This document shows positions 35,138 to 44,178 of a DNA stretch of 64,000 nt, in pieces (the first letter of the stretch is position 1; every line of letters starts with the position of its first letter). The notes under the pieces are model-generated. The model was not told the origin of the DNA, ran no database searches, and saw nothing but the letters and a program-made list of their open reading frames with translations. The stretch comes from JAIQFV01 sp041494885 (GTDB lineage: Bacteria; Acidobacteriota; Terriglobia; JAIQFV01), in the NCBI GenBank assembly GCA_041494885.1, contig JBGQBO010000020.1, positions 31,826-95,825 of the forward strand, read 5' to 3'. The translations under genes were made by a program, and so were the position numbers.

Positions 35138-36838
35138 ATGACTCAAACAATCCGGAAGGAATTCTACAGCTTTGTCGACAATTTTCTGGACGCGTACTTC
35201 TTGGCTCACCCCGAGGCCGCCACTGCCTCCGGGATCCATACCTACGACCATCACATTTCCGATTTCAGCCCGGGCGGCATCGCGCGCGACGTCTCGCGGT
35301 TGAAACGAGCGTTATCCCGATTGACGCGGATCGAGGCGGGAATCGGAAAAGGTTCGGTCGATGGACTTCCGCCGCAATTGCGGCTGGATTTTCAGTTGAT
35401 GAGGCGGACCCTGGAAGCGGCCCTGTTCGATCTCGAGGAGATGCGCAGTTGGGAGCGCAATCCCAGCGTATACAATGATCTCCTCAATGCCTCCCTATTC
35501 CTGCTCATGAAGAGATCGTTCGCGCCATTGGACACCCGGGTCCGGGCGATTATAGAGCGGGAACGTCAAATCCCTGCAGCTCTCCTGGCCGCACGAAAAA
35601 ACCTGCGCCGCGTGCCCCGGATGCTGGTCCAACTCGCCCTGCGACAATTCGAGGGAACTCTGCATTTCCTGAAAAACACCCTGCCCGCGGCGGTGGGCCA
35701 GACCGAAGACCCGCGGTTGCTCGCCGCGTTCGAAGAGTCGAACCGCCAGGCCATGGCGGCATTTTCCGGCTTCATTCATTTTTTGAAGAGGGACCTCCTC
35801 CCCCGCAGCCCGGAACGGTTCGGCATTGGCGAATCCCGCTATCGCAAGAAATTGTGGCTGGAGGAGATGGTGGATCTTCCCCTGGATCACCTGCTGACGA
35901 AGGCGCACGAGTCGCTGAAAGAGAACCACGAGATGTTTGGCCGGGTCGCCGCATCCATCAATCGCCGGCGGGATCCTGACGAAATACTGGAACTGATGAC
36001 CCGGGACCATCCCCCCGGGGATCAGATCCTCGGCCGGACGGCGGCCGTTCTCGGCCAGCTGCAGGATTTTCTCGTGGAGCACGACCTGATCTCTCTGCCC
36101 CCCCTCTCACCTACCCCAGGCCAGACCTCCCCGTGCACGGTGAGCGAAAGTCCGGAGTTTCTGCGAGAGCTCACCTTCGCATCGCTCGATGTGCCCGGTC
36201 CGTTTGAAAAGAAATCCCGCGAGTACTATTACTATGTGACGCTGCCGGATCCCCGGTGGACCGCGGAAGCGCGCGAACAACACCTGCGCTTTTTTTCGCA
36301 ACACCTGATTCTGACCACCTCGATTCACGAGGCCTACCCCGGTCACCTCGTTCACTTTTTGTGGGTCAACCGGCATCCGTCCAAGATCCGGCGGCTCTTC
36401 GGCGCCACGTCACACGTGGAAGGATGGGCGCACTATTGCGAGGAGATGATGATCGAGCAGGGTTTCGGCGGCGGGGATCCTCGACTTCACCTGGCGCAAC
36501 TGCACGAAGCCCAGCTGCGCTTGTGCCGCTTCATCGTGGGAATAGAGATGCACGCGGGAGACATGTCCTTCCGCCAGGCCAAGAATTTCTTCAGGCGCAA
36601 CGCCCACATGCAACCGGTCAACGCCGAACGCGAAGCCAAGCGGGGCATCGTCGATCCCACGTACCTGGTCTATACCCTCGGAAAAATGCAGCTCCTGCGG
36701 CTCCGTGAAGAGCTGCAAAGAAAACAGGGCGCAATGTTTTCACTGAAACGGTTTCACGACGCCTGCGTTCAAAACGGGTTTCCCCCCATCCCGCTGCTGC
36801 GAGAGCTTCTGCTCGGGGACCGCCGCGCGGTGATTTGA
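35138..36838 (+). CDS. DUF885-family putative metallohydrolase
   Basis: The protein has 566 residues from the ATG at 35138, chosen for its GGAAGGG site; the open frame begins at 34925. The DUF885 layout is evident: an N-terminal FLDAYFLAHPEAATASGIHTYD block, a long helical middle, then the zinc-peptidase-like HEAYPGH (residues 397-403) followed by EGWAHYCEEMM. DUF885 proteins resemble carboxypeptidase Taq-type helical metallopeptidases; the substrate is not known. No signal peptide is seen. It is probably monocistronic. Confidence 0.85.
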   Translation: MTQTIRKEFYSFVDNFLDAYFLAHPEAATASGIHTYDHHISDFSPGGIARDVSRLKRALSRLTRIEAGIGKGSVDGLPPQLRLDFQLMRRTLEAALFDLEEMRSWERNPSVYNDLLNASLFLLMKRSFAPLDTRVRAIIERERQIPAALLAARKNLRRVPRMLVQLALRQFEGTLHFLKNTLPAAVGQTEDPRLLAAFEESNRQAMAAFSGFIHFLKRDLLPRSPERFGIGESRYRKKLWLEEMVDLPLDHLLTKAHESLKENHEMFGRVAASINRRRDPDEILELMTRDHPPGDQILGRTAAVLGQLQDFLVEHDLISLPPLSPTPGQTSPCTVSESPEFLRELTFASLDVPGPFEKKSREYYYYVTLPDPRWTAEAREQHLRFFSQHLILTTSIHEAYPGHLVHFLWVNRHPSKIRRLFGATSHVEGWAHYCEEMMIEQGFGGGDPRLHLAQLHEAQLRLCRFIVGIEMHAGDMSFRQAKNFFRRNAHMQPVNAEREAKRGIVDPTYLVYTLGKMQLLRLREELQRKQGAMFSLKRFHDACVQNGFPPIPLLRELLLGDRRAVI

Positions 36839-37115
36839 AAAAAATCGGGGACAGAGACCTTGCTCTGGTAAACCTCGAATGCCCAGTAACGCCGGTGTCT
36901 GTCCTTTCATTTGCGTTCGATCCCTCCCGATCTGATCCGTGTTCGTCTGCGTCCATCCGTGTCCAAAAGAATTTCAGGTATATATTGTGCAAGAGTCTTT
37001 TGACGGAATGACATTTGCCCACCGGGAGAACTTTGAGTACAATGGCTGCTTTACTTTGGACAGACGACGAGACCCTGCAGGGACTCGCCGGAAATCATTG
37101 GACGGCAAATAGAGG

Positions 37116-37925
37116 ATGCGAGCGGATCTACACATCCATACCCATCATTCGGATGGCTCATTCCCGCCGGAGAGGCTCGTCGAGTTGGCCCAGGAGCGGC
37201 GTCTGGATTACCTGGCCATCACGGACCACGATTGCTTTGCTGCTTACGAGGCGGCCTGCCGTGCCCTGACCACGCGTGGCCTGAACCTGAAACTGATTCC
37301 GGCGGCAGAATTCACCGCGATGCTTGACGGCGAGGAAATTCATCTGCTCGGATATTTCAAGGAAGTTCCCTCGCCTCGCCTTCGGGCATATGCCAGCCGG
37401 GTGCAGGGGGAGCGCCGCGCCCGCATTCAAAGCGCCCTCGAGAATCTCGCCAAGGTCGGTGTGGAGGCCTCCCTCGACGACATCCCGGCCCATCCAGATT
37501 GTCAGAGCCTCACTCAACTGCATCTTGCGTTGCTGCTCATCAAGAAAAAGTACGCGGCCACGGTGTCGGAAGCGCGGCAGGTGTACCTGACTGACCGGGT
37601 CTTGCCGAAGTTCACCATGCGGGCCCAGGACGTGATTGAGACCATCACGGGAGAGGGCGGTTTGGCGGTCTGGGCCCATCCCGAGATCGAGAATTTTGAC
37701 CGGAACCTCAAGCTCTTGATCGGGTCGGGCCTCTCGGGTGTCGAAGTCCTCAACCTCCGTCGCCAGAACAAGGCCTCGAAACAATTCATCAAGGCCGCCA
37801 GGAAAAACAAGCTTGTAACGACGCTGGGCAGTGACTGGCATGGTCATACCCACGCCTATGAGTATGACAGGCAACTGGAGGGCGACAGGGTCCTTCCGGC
37901 GTTCCTGGAGTCCCTGGGCCATTAG
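37116..37925 (+). CDS. PHP-domain phosphoesterase (RNase AM/TrpH-like)
   Basis: The protein has 269 residues and starts MRADLHIHTHHSDGSF. The PHP metal site residues are seen in HIHTHHSDG, ITDHD, AAEFTA, WAHPEI and SDWHGHTHAY. The closest match by layout is the YciV/TrpH group, which hydrolyses 3',5'-nucleotide bisphosphates and trims 5' ends of RNA. It lies downstream of a short repeat cluster (GTGTTCGTCTGCGTCCATCC near 36940). Confidence 0.88.
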   Translation: MRADLHIHTHHSDGSFPPERLVELAQERRLDYLAITDHDCFAAYEAACRALTTRGLNLKLIPAAEFTAMLDGEEIHLLGYFKEVPSPRLRAYASRVQGERRARIQSALENLAKVGVEASLDDIPAHPDCQSLTQLHLALLLIKKKYAATVSEARQVYLTDRVLPKFTMRAQDVIETITGEGGLAVWAHPEIENFDRNLKLLIGSGLSGVEVLNLRRQNKASKQFIKAARKNKLVTTLGSDWHGHTHAYEYDRQLEGDRVLPAFLESLGH

Positions 37926-38113
37926 ATTCCCGGGGGTGTCAGGGACCACGACCCTCGATGGATCGGAGCAGCCAAAAACATTAGTTGGGTAACCCGGAGT
38001 TCCTTCCTGGGGGAGGTCCGGGCCACTTGACAACTTCAACCGCACCATTTTCGCTCAAGAAACCTGGAATCACGGACGTGTTTCCGAGAGCGTTTGAATT
38101 GAATAAGAATCCA

Positions 38114-39052
38114 ATGGACACTGACCTCGAACGGATTAAACAAGCCATCCTCGCCACTTACACCCGCGAGGATATTCGTCTCCATCACGTGAATCCCATC
38201 CCCTTACCCTCCAAGGAAATGCTGGAAGCACTTTTGGAGGATCTCCTCGCCTTGCTTTATCCGGGTTACTTTGGCGGGGAAGTCACCGACATCCCGGACG
38301 TCGCAGAGCAGGTGAACAAGCGGGTGGAAGATCTCTTCGAGAGGTTGCAGCACCAGATTTATCTGAGCTTTCGCCATTTCTGCGAGCGCTCCGGGCCCGC
38401 ATGCCCGCATTGCGAAGAGGCTGCACGCGAGACCACGCACACTTTTCTTGAAAAGATCCCCCACCTGCGGGAGTTTCTCCACGACGACGTCGAGGCGGCT
38501 TACGATGGCGACCCCGCCGCCAAGAGTGTCGATGAGATCATCTTCAGCTATCCCGGGCTTTACGCGATCACTGTCTACCGGGTTGCGCACGAGCTCGAGG
38601 TGCTCCGCGTGCCGCTGCTCCCCCGCATCCTTACGGAGGTGGCCCATTCCCGGACAGGAATCGACATTCATCCCGGCGCCAAAATCGGGGACCATTTCTT
38701 TATTGACCATGGGACCGGTGTGGTGATTGGGGAAACCACTGAGATCGGCAATCGGGTGCGCCTCTACCAGGGCGTCACCCTCGGCGCTGTCAACTTTCCG
38801 CGCGACGCGGAAGGACGCCTCATTCGAGGGCAAAAACGTCATCCCACCGTCGAGGATGACTGCATCATTTATGCCAGCGCGACGGTGCTGGGCGGGGAGA
38901 CCGTGGTTGGAAGGGGCTCCATTATCGGATCCAATGTGCGCCTGATGGAAAGTGTCCCTCCCGGCTCCAAGGTCATGGCTGAACCCTCGCGCCATACCAT
39001 CACGCCCCGACTGCAGGCGGAACGGAAAGCAGCTTTTTCGAAGAGGAAATAG
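38114..39052 (+). CDS. cysE: Serine O-acetyltransferase
   Basis: The protein has 312 residues from the ATG at 38114; the open frame begins at 37985. The N-terminal helical domain (about 1-170) includes a C-P-H-C pair. The left-handed beta-helix domain carries IDIHPGAKIGDHFFIDHGTG, GVVIGETTEIGNRVRLYQGVTLG and later hexapeptide repeats, as in EpsC/CysE. It acetylates serine for cysteine synthesis. The N-terminal domain is longer than in short CysE forms and resembles EpsC-type enzymes. Repeat DNA starts right after the stop. Confidence 0.9.
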   Translation: MDTDLERIKQAILATYTREDIRLHHVNPIPLPSKEMLEALLEDLLALLYPGYFGGEVTDIPDVAEQVNKRVEDLFERLQHQIYLSFRHFCERSGPACPHCEEAARETTHTFLEKIPHLREFLHDDVEAAYDGDPAAKSVDEIIFSYPGLYAITVYRVAHELEVLRVPLLPRILTEVAHSRTGIDIHPGAKIGDHFFIDHGTGVVIGETTEIGNRVRLYQGVTLGAVNFPRDAEGRLIRGQKRHPTVEDDCIIYASATVLGGETVVGRGSIIGSNVRLMESVPPGSKVMAEPSRHTITPRLQAERKAAFSKRK

Positions 39053-39061
39053 GGCGTAAGA

Positions 39062-39320
39062 AAAAAACAAGGCGAAATTCCAAATTTCAATCCGCCTGCG
39101 GCGGGCAAATTCCAAAGTCCAAATAAATTCCAAAGTCCAAATTCCAAACAAAACCCAAATTCCAATATCCAAATAAGTTCAAAGTTTCAAGTTCAAAGTC
39201 CAAAGTTCCATAGTTTGAGTAGACTCCATGCGAGAAGTTCCAATATGGATAAATCTAGTTCCAAAATCCGAATTCCAAATAAATCTCTAGAACCAAATTC
39301 CAATGAACCGCATGTTGGCG
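39062..39320. repeat. CCAAATT/CAAAGTC heptamer repeat block, left arm
   Basis: Degenerate 7-bp units (ATTCCAA, AGTCCAA, GTTCAAA) with an embedded CCGCCTGCGGCGG palindrome (39091-39103). It is the inverted counterpart of the block at 40846-40960; the IS element lies between them. Confidence 0.65.
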
Positions 39321-39399
39321 TTTGATTGTGTCTTGCCTCAGCTGAAAATGGTCAACGGGGGTCTCGGACATAGTTCATAATCTCACTGGAGGAGATCCT

Positions 39400-39711
39400 A
39401 TGTCCCGAAAACCCCGTAAGAACTATTCACCCAAGGAAAAGGTCACGATCTTGCGCAAGTTATTGATCGATCACGTGCCCCTCTCCGACCTCTGCGATCA
39501 GTATCAACTGCAGCCCCAAGTGGTCTATCGCTGGCAGAAAGAGTTCTTTGAACATGGGGAGGCCGCCTTCGAACAGGTCTCCAAGCGTCCGACCACCCTG
39601 TTCCAGCAGAAGATTGAGACCCTGGAGACGAAGCTGGCCCGCAAGAACGAAGTGCTGTCGGAGTTGATGGAGGCCCACGTCCAGTTAAAAAAAGAACTTG
39701 GGGAGCCCTGA
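39400..39711 (+). CDS. IS3-family transposase OrfA
   Basis: The protein has 103 residues and starts with GGAGGAGATCCT just upstream. It has an N-terminal helix-turn-helix (about 8-55, YSPKEKVTILRKLL...LCDQYQLQPQVVYRWQKEFF) followed by a leucine-zipper-like helix (IETLETKLARKNEVLSELM). OrfA binds the terminal repeats. Near its 3' end lies A AAA AAG (39687-39694); a -1 slip there joins OrfA to OrfB without an intervening stop. Confidence 0.9.
   Translation: MSRKPRKNYSPKEKVTILRKLLIDHVPLSDLCDQYQLQPQVVYRWQKEFFEHGEAAFEQVSKRPTTLFQQKIETLETKLARKNEVLSELMEAHVQLKKELGEP
39687..39694 (+). promoter_or_regulatory. Programmed -1 frameshift site of the IS
   Basis: The run of seven A's followed by G is read TTA AAA AAA GAA in orfA. 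After a -1 slip the frame continues AGA ACT TGG GGA GCC CTG AGC GGC into orfB with no stop, as in other IS3 elements that make an OrfAB fusion transposase. Confidence 0.75.
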
Positions 39712-39716
39712 GCGGC

Positions 39717-40757
39717 GTGTGGGTTCCCCCCGACACCCGGGACGCCGTCGTGGACTTCATCCAGCAGTGGGGCGAGAAAACCCGGTTGTCGGCTTCCCGC
39801 TTGGTCGGCTGGCTGGGGATCCCCCGCAGCAAGTACCAGTCTTGGTCTCTTCGTTACGGGAAGGTCAACGAGCATAACGGGCGAGTCCCGCGGGACTTTT
39901 GGATCGAACCCTGGGAGCGCGCGGCGATCCTGCGGTTCTGGCACGAGCATCCCCGGGAAGGGTATCGCCGCCTGACTTACATGCTGATGGATGCCAACGT
40001 CGTGGCGGTTTCTCCGGCCACCGTCTACCGCGTGCTTCAGAAAGCGGGAGCGCTGCGGAAGTGGAATCGCACTCCCTCGAAGAAAGGGACCGGCTTTCAA
40101 CAGCCCACCGCGGCCCATGAACACTGGCATATCGACATCTCGTACCTCAATCTGTGTGGCACGTTTTACTATCTCTGCTCCATTCTGGATGGCTACAGTC
40201 GTTTCATCGTGCATTGGGAGATCCGCGAACACATGACCGAAGCCGACGTGGAAATCATTCTGACCCGGGCGCGAGAACAGTGTCCCGGTACCCATCCGCG
40301 GATGATCTCCGATAACGGCCCCCAGTTTATCGCCCGTGACTTCAAAGAGTATATCCGGTTGTGTGGCATGACCCATGTGCGGACCTCTCCGTATTATCCT
40401 CAAAGCAATGGGAAGCTGGAACGTTGGCATCAGAGTCTCAAAGCCGAATGCATTCGCCCCAAGACGCCGCTGTCGCTGGAAGACGCGCGGCGGCTGGTGG
40501 CCGACTTTGTGCAGCACTACAACACCGTGCGCCTGCACAGCGCCCTGGGCTATGTCACCCCGCTGGCGAAGCGGGAAGGGCGCGAGCAAGCCCTCTTTGC
40601 CGAGCGGGACGGCAAGCTGGAAACCGCCCGACAAGCTCGGCAGCAGAGACGCTTGGCCCCTTACTCAGACTCAGCGTCGGTCCCAGGGGATCCGCTTTCG
40701 CTGGAGTGGAGGCAACCTCCGACAACGCAAGCCTCCACTCCATCTTTACGGCTTTGA
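39717..40757 (+). CDS. IS3-family transposase OrfB (DDE integrase domain)
   Basis: The frame encodes 346 residues from GTG at 39717 and is probably expressed mainly as an OrfAB fusion. Residues 60-115 are the HTH_21-like region (HPREGYRRLTYMLMD). The rve integrase core carries the DDE residues in HWHIDISYL, SDNGPQFIA and GKLERWHQSLK. The tail after about residue 305 is variable. It cuts and joins the IS ends. Confidence 0.92.
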   Translation: MWVPPDTRDAVVDFIQQWGEKTRLSASRLVGWLGIPRSKYQSWSLRYGKVNEHNGRVPRDFWIEPWERAAILRFWHEHPREGYRRLTYMLMDANVVAVSPATVYRVLQKAGALRKWNRTPSKKGTGFQQPTAAHEHWHIDISYLNLCGTFYYLCSILDGYSRFIVHWEIREHMTEADVEIILTRAREQCPGTHPRMISDNGPQFIARDFKEYIRLCGMTHVRTSPYYPQSNGKLERWHQSLKAECIRPKTPLSLEDARRLVADFVQHYNTVRLHSALGYVTPLAKREGREQALFAERDGKLETARQARQQRRLAPYSDSASVPGDPLSLEWRQPPTTQASTPSLRL

Positions 40758-40845
40758 GGCCTCTATGGCATCATGTTCTCAATGTCCGTTTGTGTTTATC
40801 GCCCGAGACCCCTTTGACCGTTTCACGCTGAACCAAGACAATTGA

Positions 40846-40960
40846 TCGTTGGAATTTAGGTTTTGATTGGGATTTGTCCGCCACAGGCGGATTGGGTTTT
40901 GTTTGGACTTTGGGATTTGGAATTTATTTGGAATTTGGAGTTTGGATTTTGGAATTTCTC
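40846..40960. repeat. TTGGAATTT heptamer repeat block, right arm
   Basis: It is the inverted counterpart of the block at 39062-39320: TTTGGAATT-type units with an embedded CCGCCACAGGCGG (40879-40891). It runs into the 3' end of the gene at 40924. Confidence 0.65.
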
Positions 40961-41370
40961 GCGCTCTTTGCGAGCGTCGGTCTCTCGACGCTATCCAGCT
41001 TCGTCACCGCCGTCAATGCCCCCAAGGACTCGTTGAACAGGACGGGCAAACCAACCGCTTCCTTGAAATCCTGGTAAAAGGAATTGATGTGCTCGAGGCC
41101 TGCCGCCGTGGCAGGGATTTCACGCTGGTCATCGGTAAGGAATTTTTGATACCCCTTGTCGAGCACCCGGAAGATCTTTCCCTGGCGGAGCAATCCCGGC
41201 GACCGGAACATTTCGATGCGGTTATCCAGCGTCTCTCGAAAGAGGATGGCACATCCCCCCTTGGTTGCCTGTAAAAAAGACGTTAAAATGGAGGACGGGC
41301 GGGTCTCAAATCCTGCCGCCTTCAACCGGTTGATGGGGTCGGCTTGTAATGGAGTCGGTTTTGTTGCCAT
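40924..41370 (-). CDS. Conserved-looking hypothetical protein
   Basis: The protein has 148 residues from the ATG at 41370, with GGAGGGAG seven bases upstream. The composition is that of a globular cytosolic protein, with no membrane segment or signal peptide. The sequence LKAAGFETRPSSILTSFLQA and the block IFRVLDKGYQKFLTD stand out, but no family was recognised. The last dozen residues (RNSKIQTPNSK) are encoded by the heptamer repeat block, so the original stop was probably replaced when the repeat arrived. Confidence 0.6.
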   Translation of the reverse strand: MATKPTPLQADPINRLKAAGFETRPSSILTSFLQATKGGCAILFRETLDNRIEMFRSPGLLRQGKIFRVLDKGYQKFLTDDQREIPATAAGLEHINSFYQDFKEAVGLPVLFNESLGALTAVTKLDSVERPTLAKSARNSKIQTPNSK

Positions 41371-41903
41371 GAGCAATCTCCCTCCGGCTGGCCTAGTTTT
41401 TCATGATTCCAGGTTATGAGTATAGCCGACCTCGGACTCAAAACACAGCCGCAAAAAACAGGCACCACCAACTGGACGAGCAAAAGTCCCCCTTGAAGTA
41501 CCAGGGATTTCATCACGATACACAATTCTCTTGGGCTTAGGTCTTGGCGTATTCAGTGTCTCTGCGGTCGACCTAATACCCGACCTTACATACCCCTGAA
41601 GTCCAAAAACATGTAACTTCTTTCACAAAATATGCGACAATAATAGTGGAGGCTGGGTGGTGATCCGGCAGGGAATCGTCCATCTCTTCCCTGAAGCACG
41701 ACGCCGATAGGAAATGGCTTGAATTCATAAGGTCCGTTGCTCTCTTAAAATATTTTCCTCACCCCCAGGGAAGGAAAATTCCTCAATTGCTTTGCCCCGC
41801 CCGCCCGAAATGCCTTTTCATGCGTTTAGACGGGCAATGCCTGAAAGCGATCGATACCGCGGGAGAAGCACCACGCTCCGAGGGAAACCAAGAAGACCCC
41901 CTG
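41371..41903. other. Intergenic region without supported genes
   Basis: No gene or clear repeat was seen between the hypothetical gene and the sensor kinase promoter. Confidence 0.5.
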
Positions 41904-41932
41904 TTGACAGGATCAAGGATCCAGATTTTAAG
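41904..41932 (+). promoter_or_regulatory. Possible sigma-70 promoter of the sensor kinase operon
   Basis: TTGACA (41904-41909) and TTTAAG (41927-41932) with 17 bp between. The start would be about 18 nt before the ATG at 41957, leaving room for GGGAGG. Confidence 0.45.
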
Positions 41933-41956
41933 TAAAGGTATTGTGGGAGGCATGCC

Positions 41957-43600
41957 ATGCGAAGACGGCTGGCCCTTAAGCTGATTTTCTCCATGACGAT
42001 CTTGGTCTTTGTCGTCGAGGGCATCTCCGGATACATTAATGTGAAGAACCAGGAGCGCCAACTTTTGGATGCAATCATCCAAGGGGCGGACCAACTTTCC
42101 AATGGCATTACCAGCGCGACGTGGCATGCCATGCTTGCGGACCAGCGCGATACCGCCTACGAAGTCATGCAGACCATCGCCCTGAAACAGGGGATCAATA
42201 AGATTCAAATCTTCAACCGTGAAGGGCGCATCATGTTTTCCACCAAATCCGACGAGGCCAGACAACTGGTCGACAAGAGGTCAGAAGCGTGCGCCGTCTG
42301 TCATTCGGCGCTACAGCCCCTGGTTAAAGTCGACATCTCGTCACGGGCGCGCATTTTTCACACCCCCGATCGGCTTCGAAAACTAGCGATGGTCACTCCC
42401 ATTTACAACGAGCCTGCCTGTAGCCAGGCCGCCTGTCATGCCCACCCAAAGGGAATGAAAGTGCTGGGAGTGCTGGATCTAACGCTCGACCTCGATCGCG
42501 TCGACCACGAATTGGCGAATATTAAGGTCCGGGGCTTGCTCGCGACCGCAATTCAAGTGGTGTTGATCAGCCTGTTCATCATCTTTTTCACGCACCATTT
42601 CGTTGATGCTCCGATCCGAAAGCTGATCGAGGCCACTAAAGCCGTCAGCGCGATGCAGTTGGACAAGCCCATCAAGGTGGACTCCAGCGAAGAGCTGGGC
42701 GAGCTGGGGCGCTCGTTCGACCTGATGCGTGAACGCCTGAAACAGGCCATGGCCGATAACGAACAGTTCCTTCAAGGCTTGGAAGCCAAGGTGGAAGAAA
42801 GAACGGAACAGTTGAAGGCAGCCAACCAGAAGCTGATGCATACCGACCGCCTTGCCTCCCTGGGGCAGCTCTCGGCCAGTGTGGCGCATGAGATCAACAA
42901 TCCGCTCTCGGGAGTCCTGAACCTCTCGAAATTGATGCAACGCCTTCTCAAGGACGACGGCATTCCCGCTGGCCGGATCGAGGAATTCCGGCGGTATCTC
43001 GGGCAGGTGGTGAACGAGACGACCCGGGTGGCCCGGATCGTATCTGACCTGCTGGCCTTTTCGCGCCGCTCCCGTCCCCAGAGCAGGCGCTCGGACCTGA
43101 ACGCGATTGTGAAGACCACGATCTCGCTGGTCACCCACAAACTGGTGTTGGGGAATGTGGGGACACAGCTGGACCTGGCGGAAAACCTGCCCCCGGTGTC
43201 GTGTGACAGTTCACAGATGCAGCAGGTAGTGATGAACCTGATCATGAACGCCGCGGAGGCGACCTACCGGAAAGGGCAGGGCAATGTCAAGGTCACGACC
43301 CGGGTCCAGGCGGATGGCTCCAAGGTGATCCTTGAAGTGACGGACAACGGGGAGGGGATACCCTCGGAAAACATGTCCAAGATTTTTGATCCCTTCTTCA
43401 CCACCAAGGAAGAGGGCAAAAGTGTGGGCCTGGGACTGGCCGTCGTGTACGGCATTGTGGACGCGCATGGAGGCGACCTCGATGTAAAAAGCAAGCGCGG
43501 CGAGGGATCCACGTTCCGGGTGGTCCTTCCGCTCGTCCGTGACGACAAGCCCGCGGTAGTAGCCTCCGGAAAACCGGTGGAAACAGGACGCCCAGTGTGA
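41957..43600 (+). CDS. Sensor histidine kinase with periplasmic c-type heme motifs
   Basis: The protein has 547 residues. Membrane segments at about 8-28 and 192-214 enclose a periplasmic domain. That domain carries C112-A-V-C-H116 and a second, longer C155-x4-C160-H161 motif, both capable of covalent heme attachment. HAMP (215-268), a coiled coil, HisKA with His311 in HEINNPLSG and HATPase with DNGEGIPSENMSKIFDPFFTTK and GLGLAVVYG follow. It probably senses redox state or a small ligand through heme. It is first in an operon with an archaemetzincin and an NtrC-type regulator, with 4-bp overlaps, facing the Qrc operon. Confidence 0.9.
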   Translation: MRRRLALKLIFSMTILVFVVEGISGYINVKNQERQLLDAIIQGADQLSNGITSATWHAMLADQRDTAYEVMQTIALKQGINKIQIFNREGRIMFSTKSDEARQLVDKRSEACAVCHSALQPLVKVDISSRARIFHTPDRLRKLAMVTPIYNEPACSQAACHAHPKGMKVLGVLDLTLDLDRVDHELANIKVRGLLATAIQVVLISLFIIFFTHHFVDAPIRKLIEATKAVSAMQLDKPIKVDSSEELGELGRSFDLMRERLKQAMADNEQFLQGLEAKVEERTEQLKAANQKLMHTDRLASLGQLSASVAHEINNPLSGVLNLSKLMQRLLKDDGIPAGRIEEFRRYLGQVVNETTRVARIVSDLLAFSRRSRPQSRRSDLNAIVKTTISLVTHKLVLGNVGTQLDLAENLPPVSCDSSQMQQVVMNLIMNAAEATYRKGQGNVKVTTRVQADGSKVILEVTDNGEGIPSENMSKIFDPFFTTKEEGKSVGLGLAVVYGIVDAHGGDLDVKSKRGEGSTFRVVLPLVRDDKPAVVASGKPVETGRPV

Positions 43601-44178
43601 GCTTCATTTATTTAGTGCCTCTCGGCACCGTGGATGATGAAATTCTCACCGTCATCGAAACGTGTCTGGAGGATCACTTTGGTTTTGAGACGCGCCGGCT
43701 GGCTCCGCAGGCCGAACCCGAGTTCGCCTACGATGCGCGCCGGCGCCAGTACAGCTCGACCTTGATCTTGCGCGAGCTGGTGGGGCGATATCCTGCCGAT
43801 GCGGCCCGGATCCTTGCCGTCACGGAGAAGGACCTGTTCATCCCCATGCTCAGTTTTATATTTGGACAGGCGCAGTTGAATGGAACGGTGGCCATCGTTT
43901 CACTCGCCCGTCTCCGGCAGGAGTTTTATGAATTGCCGGCCAACCGCATCCTCCTGGTGTCGCGAATCGTCAAGGAAGCGCTCCACGAAGTGGGACATAC
44001 GTTCGGACTGATCCATTGCCTCCAGCGGTCGTGTCCGATGTCGCTCTCCACCAATGTCCACCAGGTCGATACGAAGGGCAGTGATTTCTGCTCCGGTTGC
44101 CGGGCGTTTCTCCGGGAGAATATCGGCGCGACCTTTGAACAAGCCGCCAATTATATGGGGGCGGAGGAGTCACCATGA
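43597..44178 (+). CDS. Archaemetzincin-family zinc metalloprotease
   Basis: The protein has 193 residues from a GTG overlapping the kinase stop. The extended zinc motif is H130-E-V-G-H134-T-F-G-L-I-H140, followed by C141-x4-C146-P-M148 and C165-x-x-C168, exactly the archaemetzincin arrangement with its second zinc site. These peptidases are common in archaea and scattered in bacteria; their physiological substrates are poorly known. The gene sits between a sensor kinase and its likely response regulator and overlaps both, so it may be part of the signal path. Confidence 0.93.
   Translation: MSFIYLVPLGTVDDEILTVIETCLEDHFGFETRRLAPQAEPEFAYDARRRQYSSTLILRELVGRYPADAARILAVTEKDLFIPMLSFIFGQAQLNGTVAIVSLARLRQEFYELPANRILLVSRIVKEALHEVGHTFGLIHCLQRSCPMSLSTNVHQVDTKGSDFCSGCRAFLRENIGATFEQAANYMGAEESP

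Larger units (their letters stand above)
39329..40840 (+). mobile_element. IS3-family insertion sequence (complete, 1512 bp)
   Basis: The terminal inverted repeats are imperfect and about 42 bp long. They begin TGTCTTG (39329-39335) and end CAAGACA (40834-40840), with a shared inner GGGGTCTCGG part. The flanking 4-bp direct repeats are ATTG (39325-39328 and 40841-40844). It contains orfA and orfB with an A7G frameshift site. Both reading frames and ends are intact, so the copy may be active. Confidence 0.88.
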
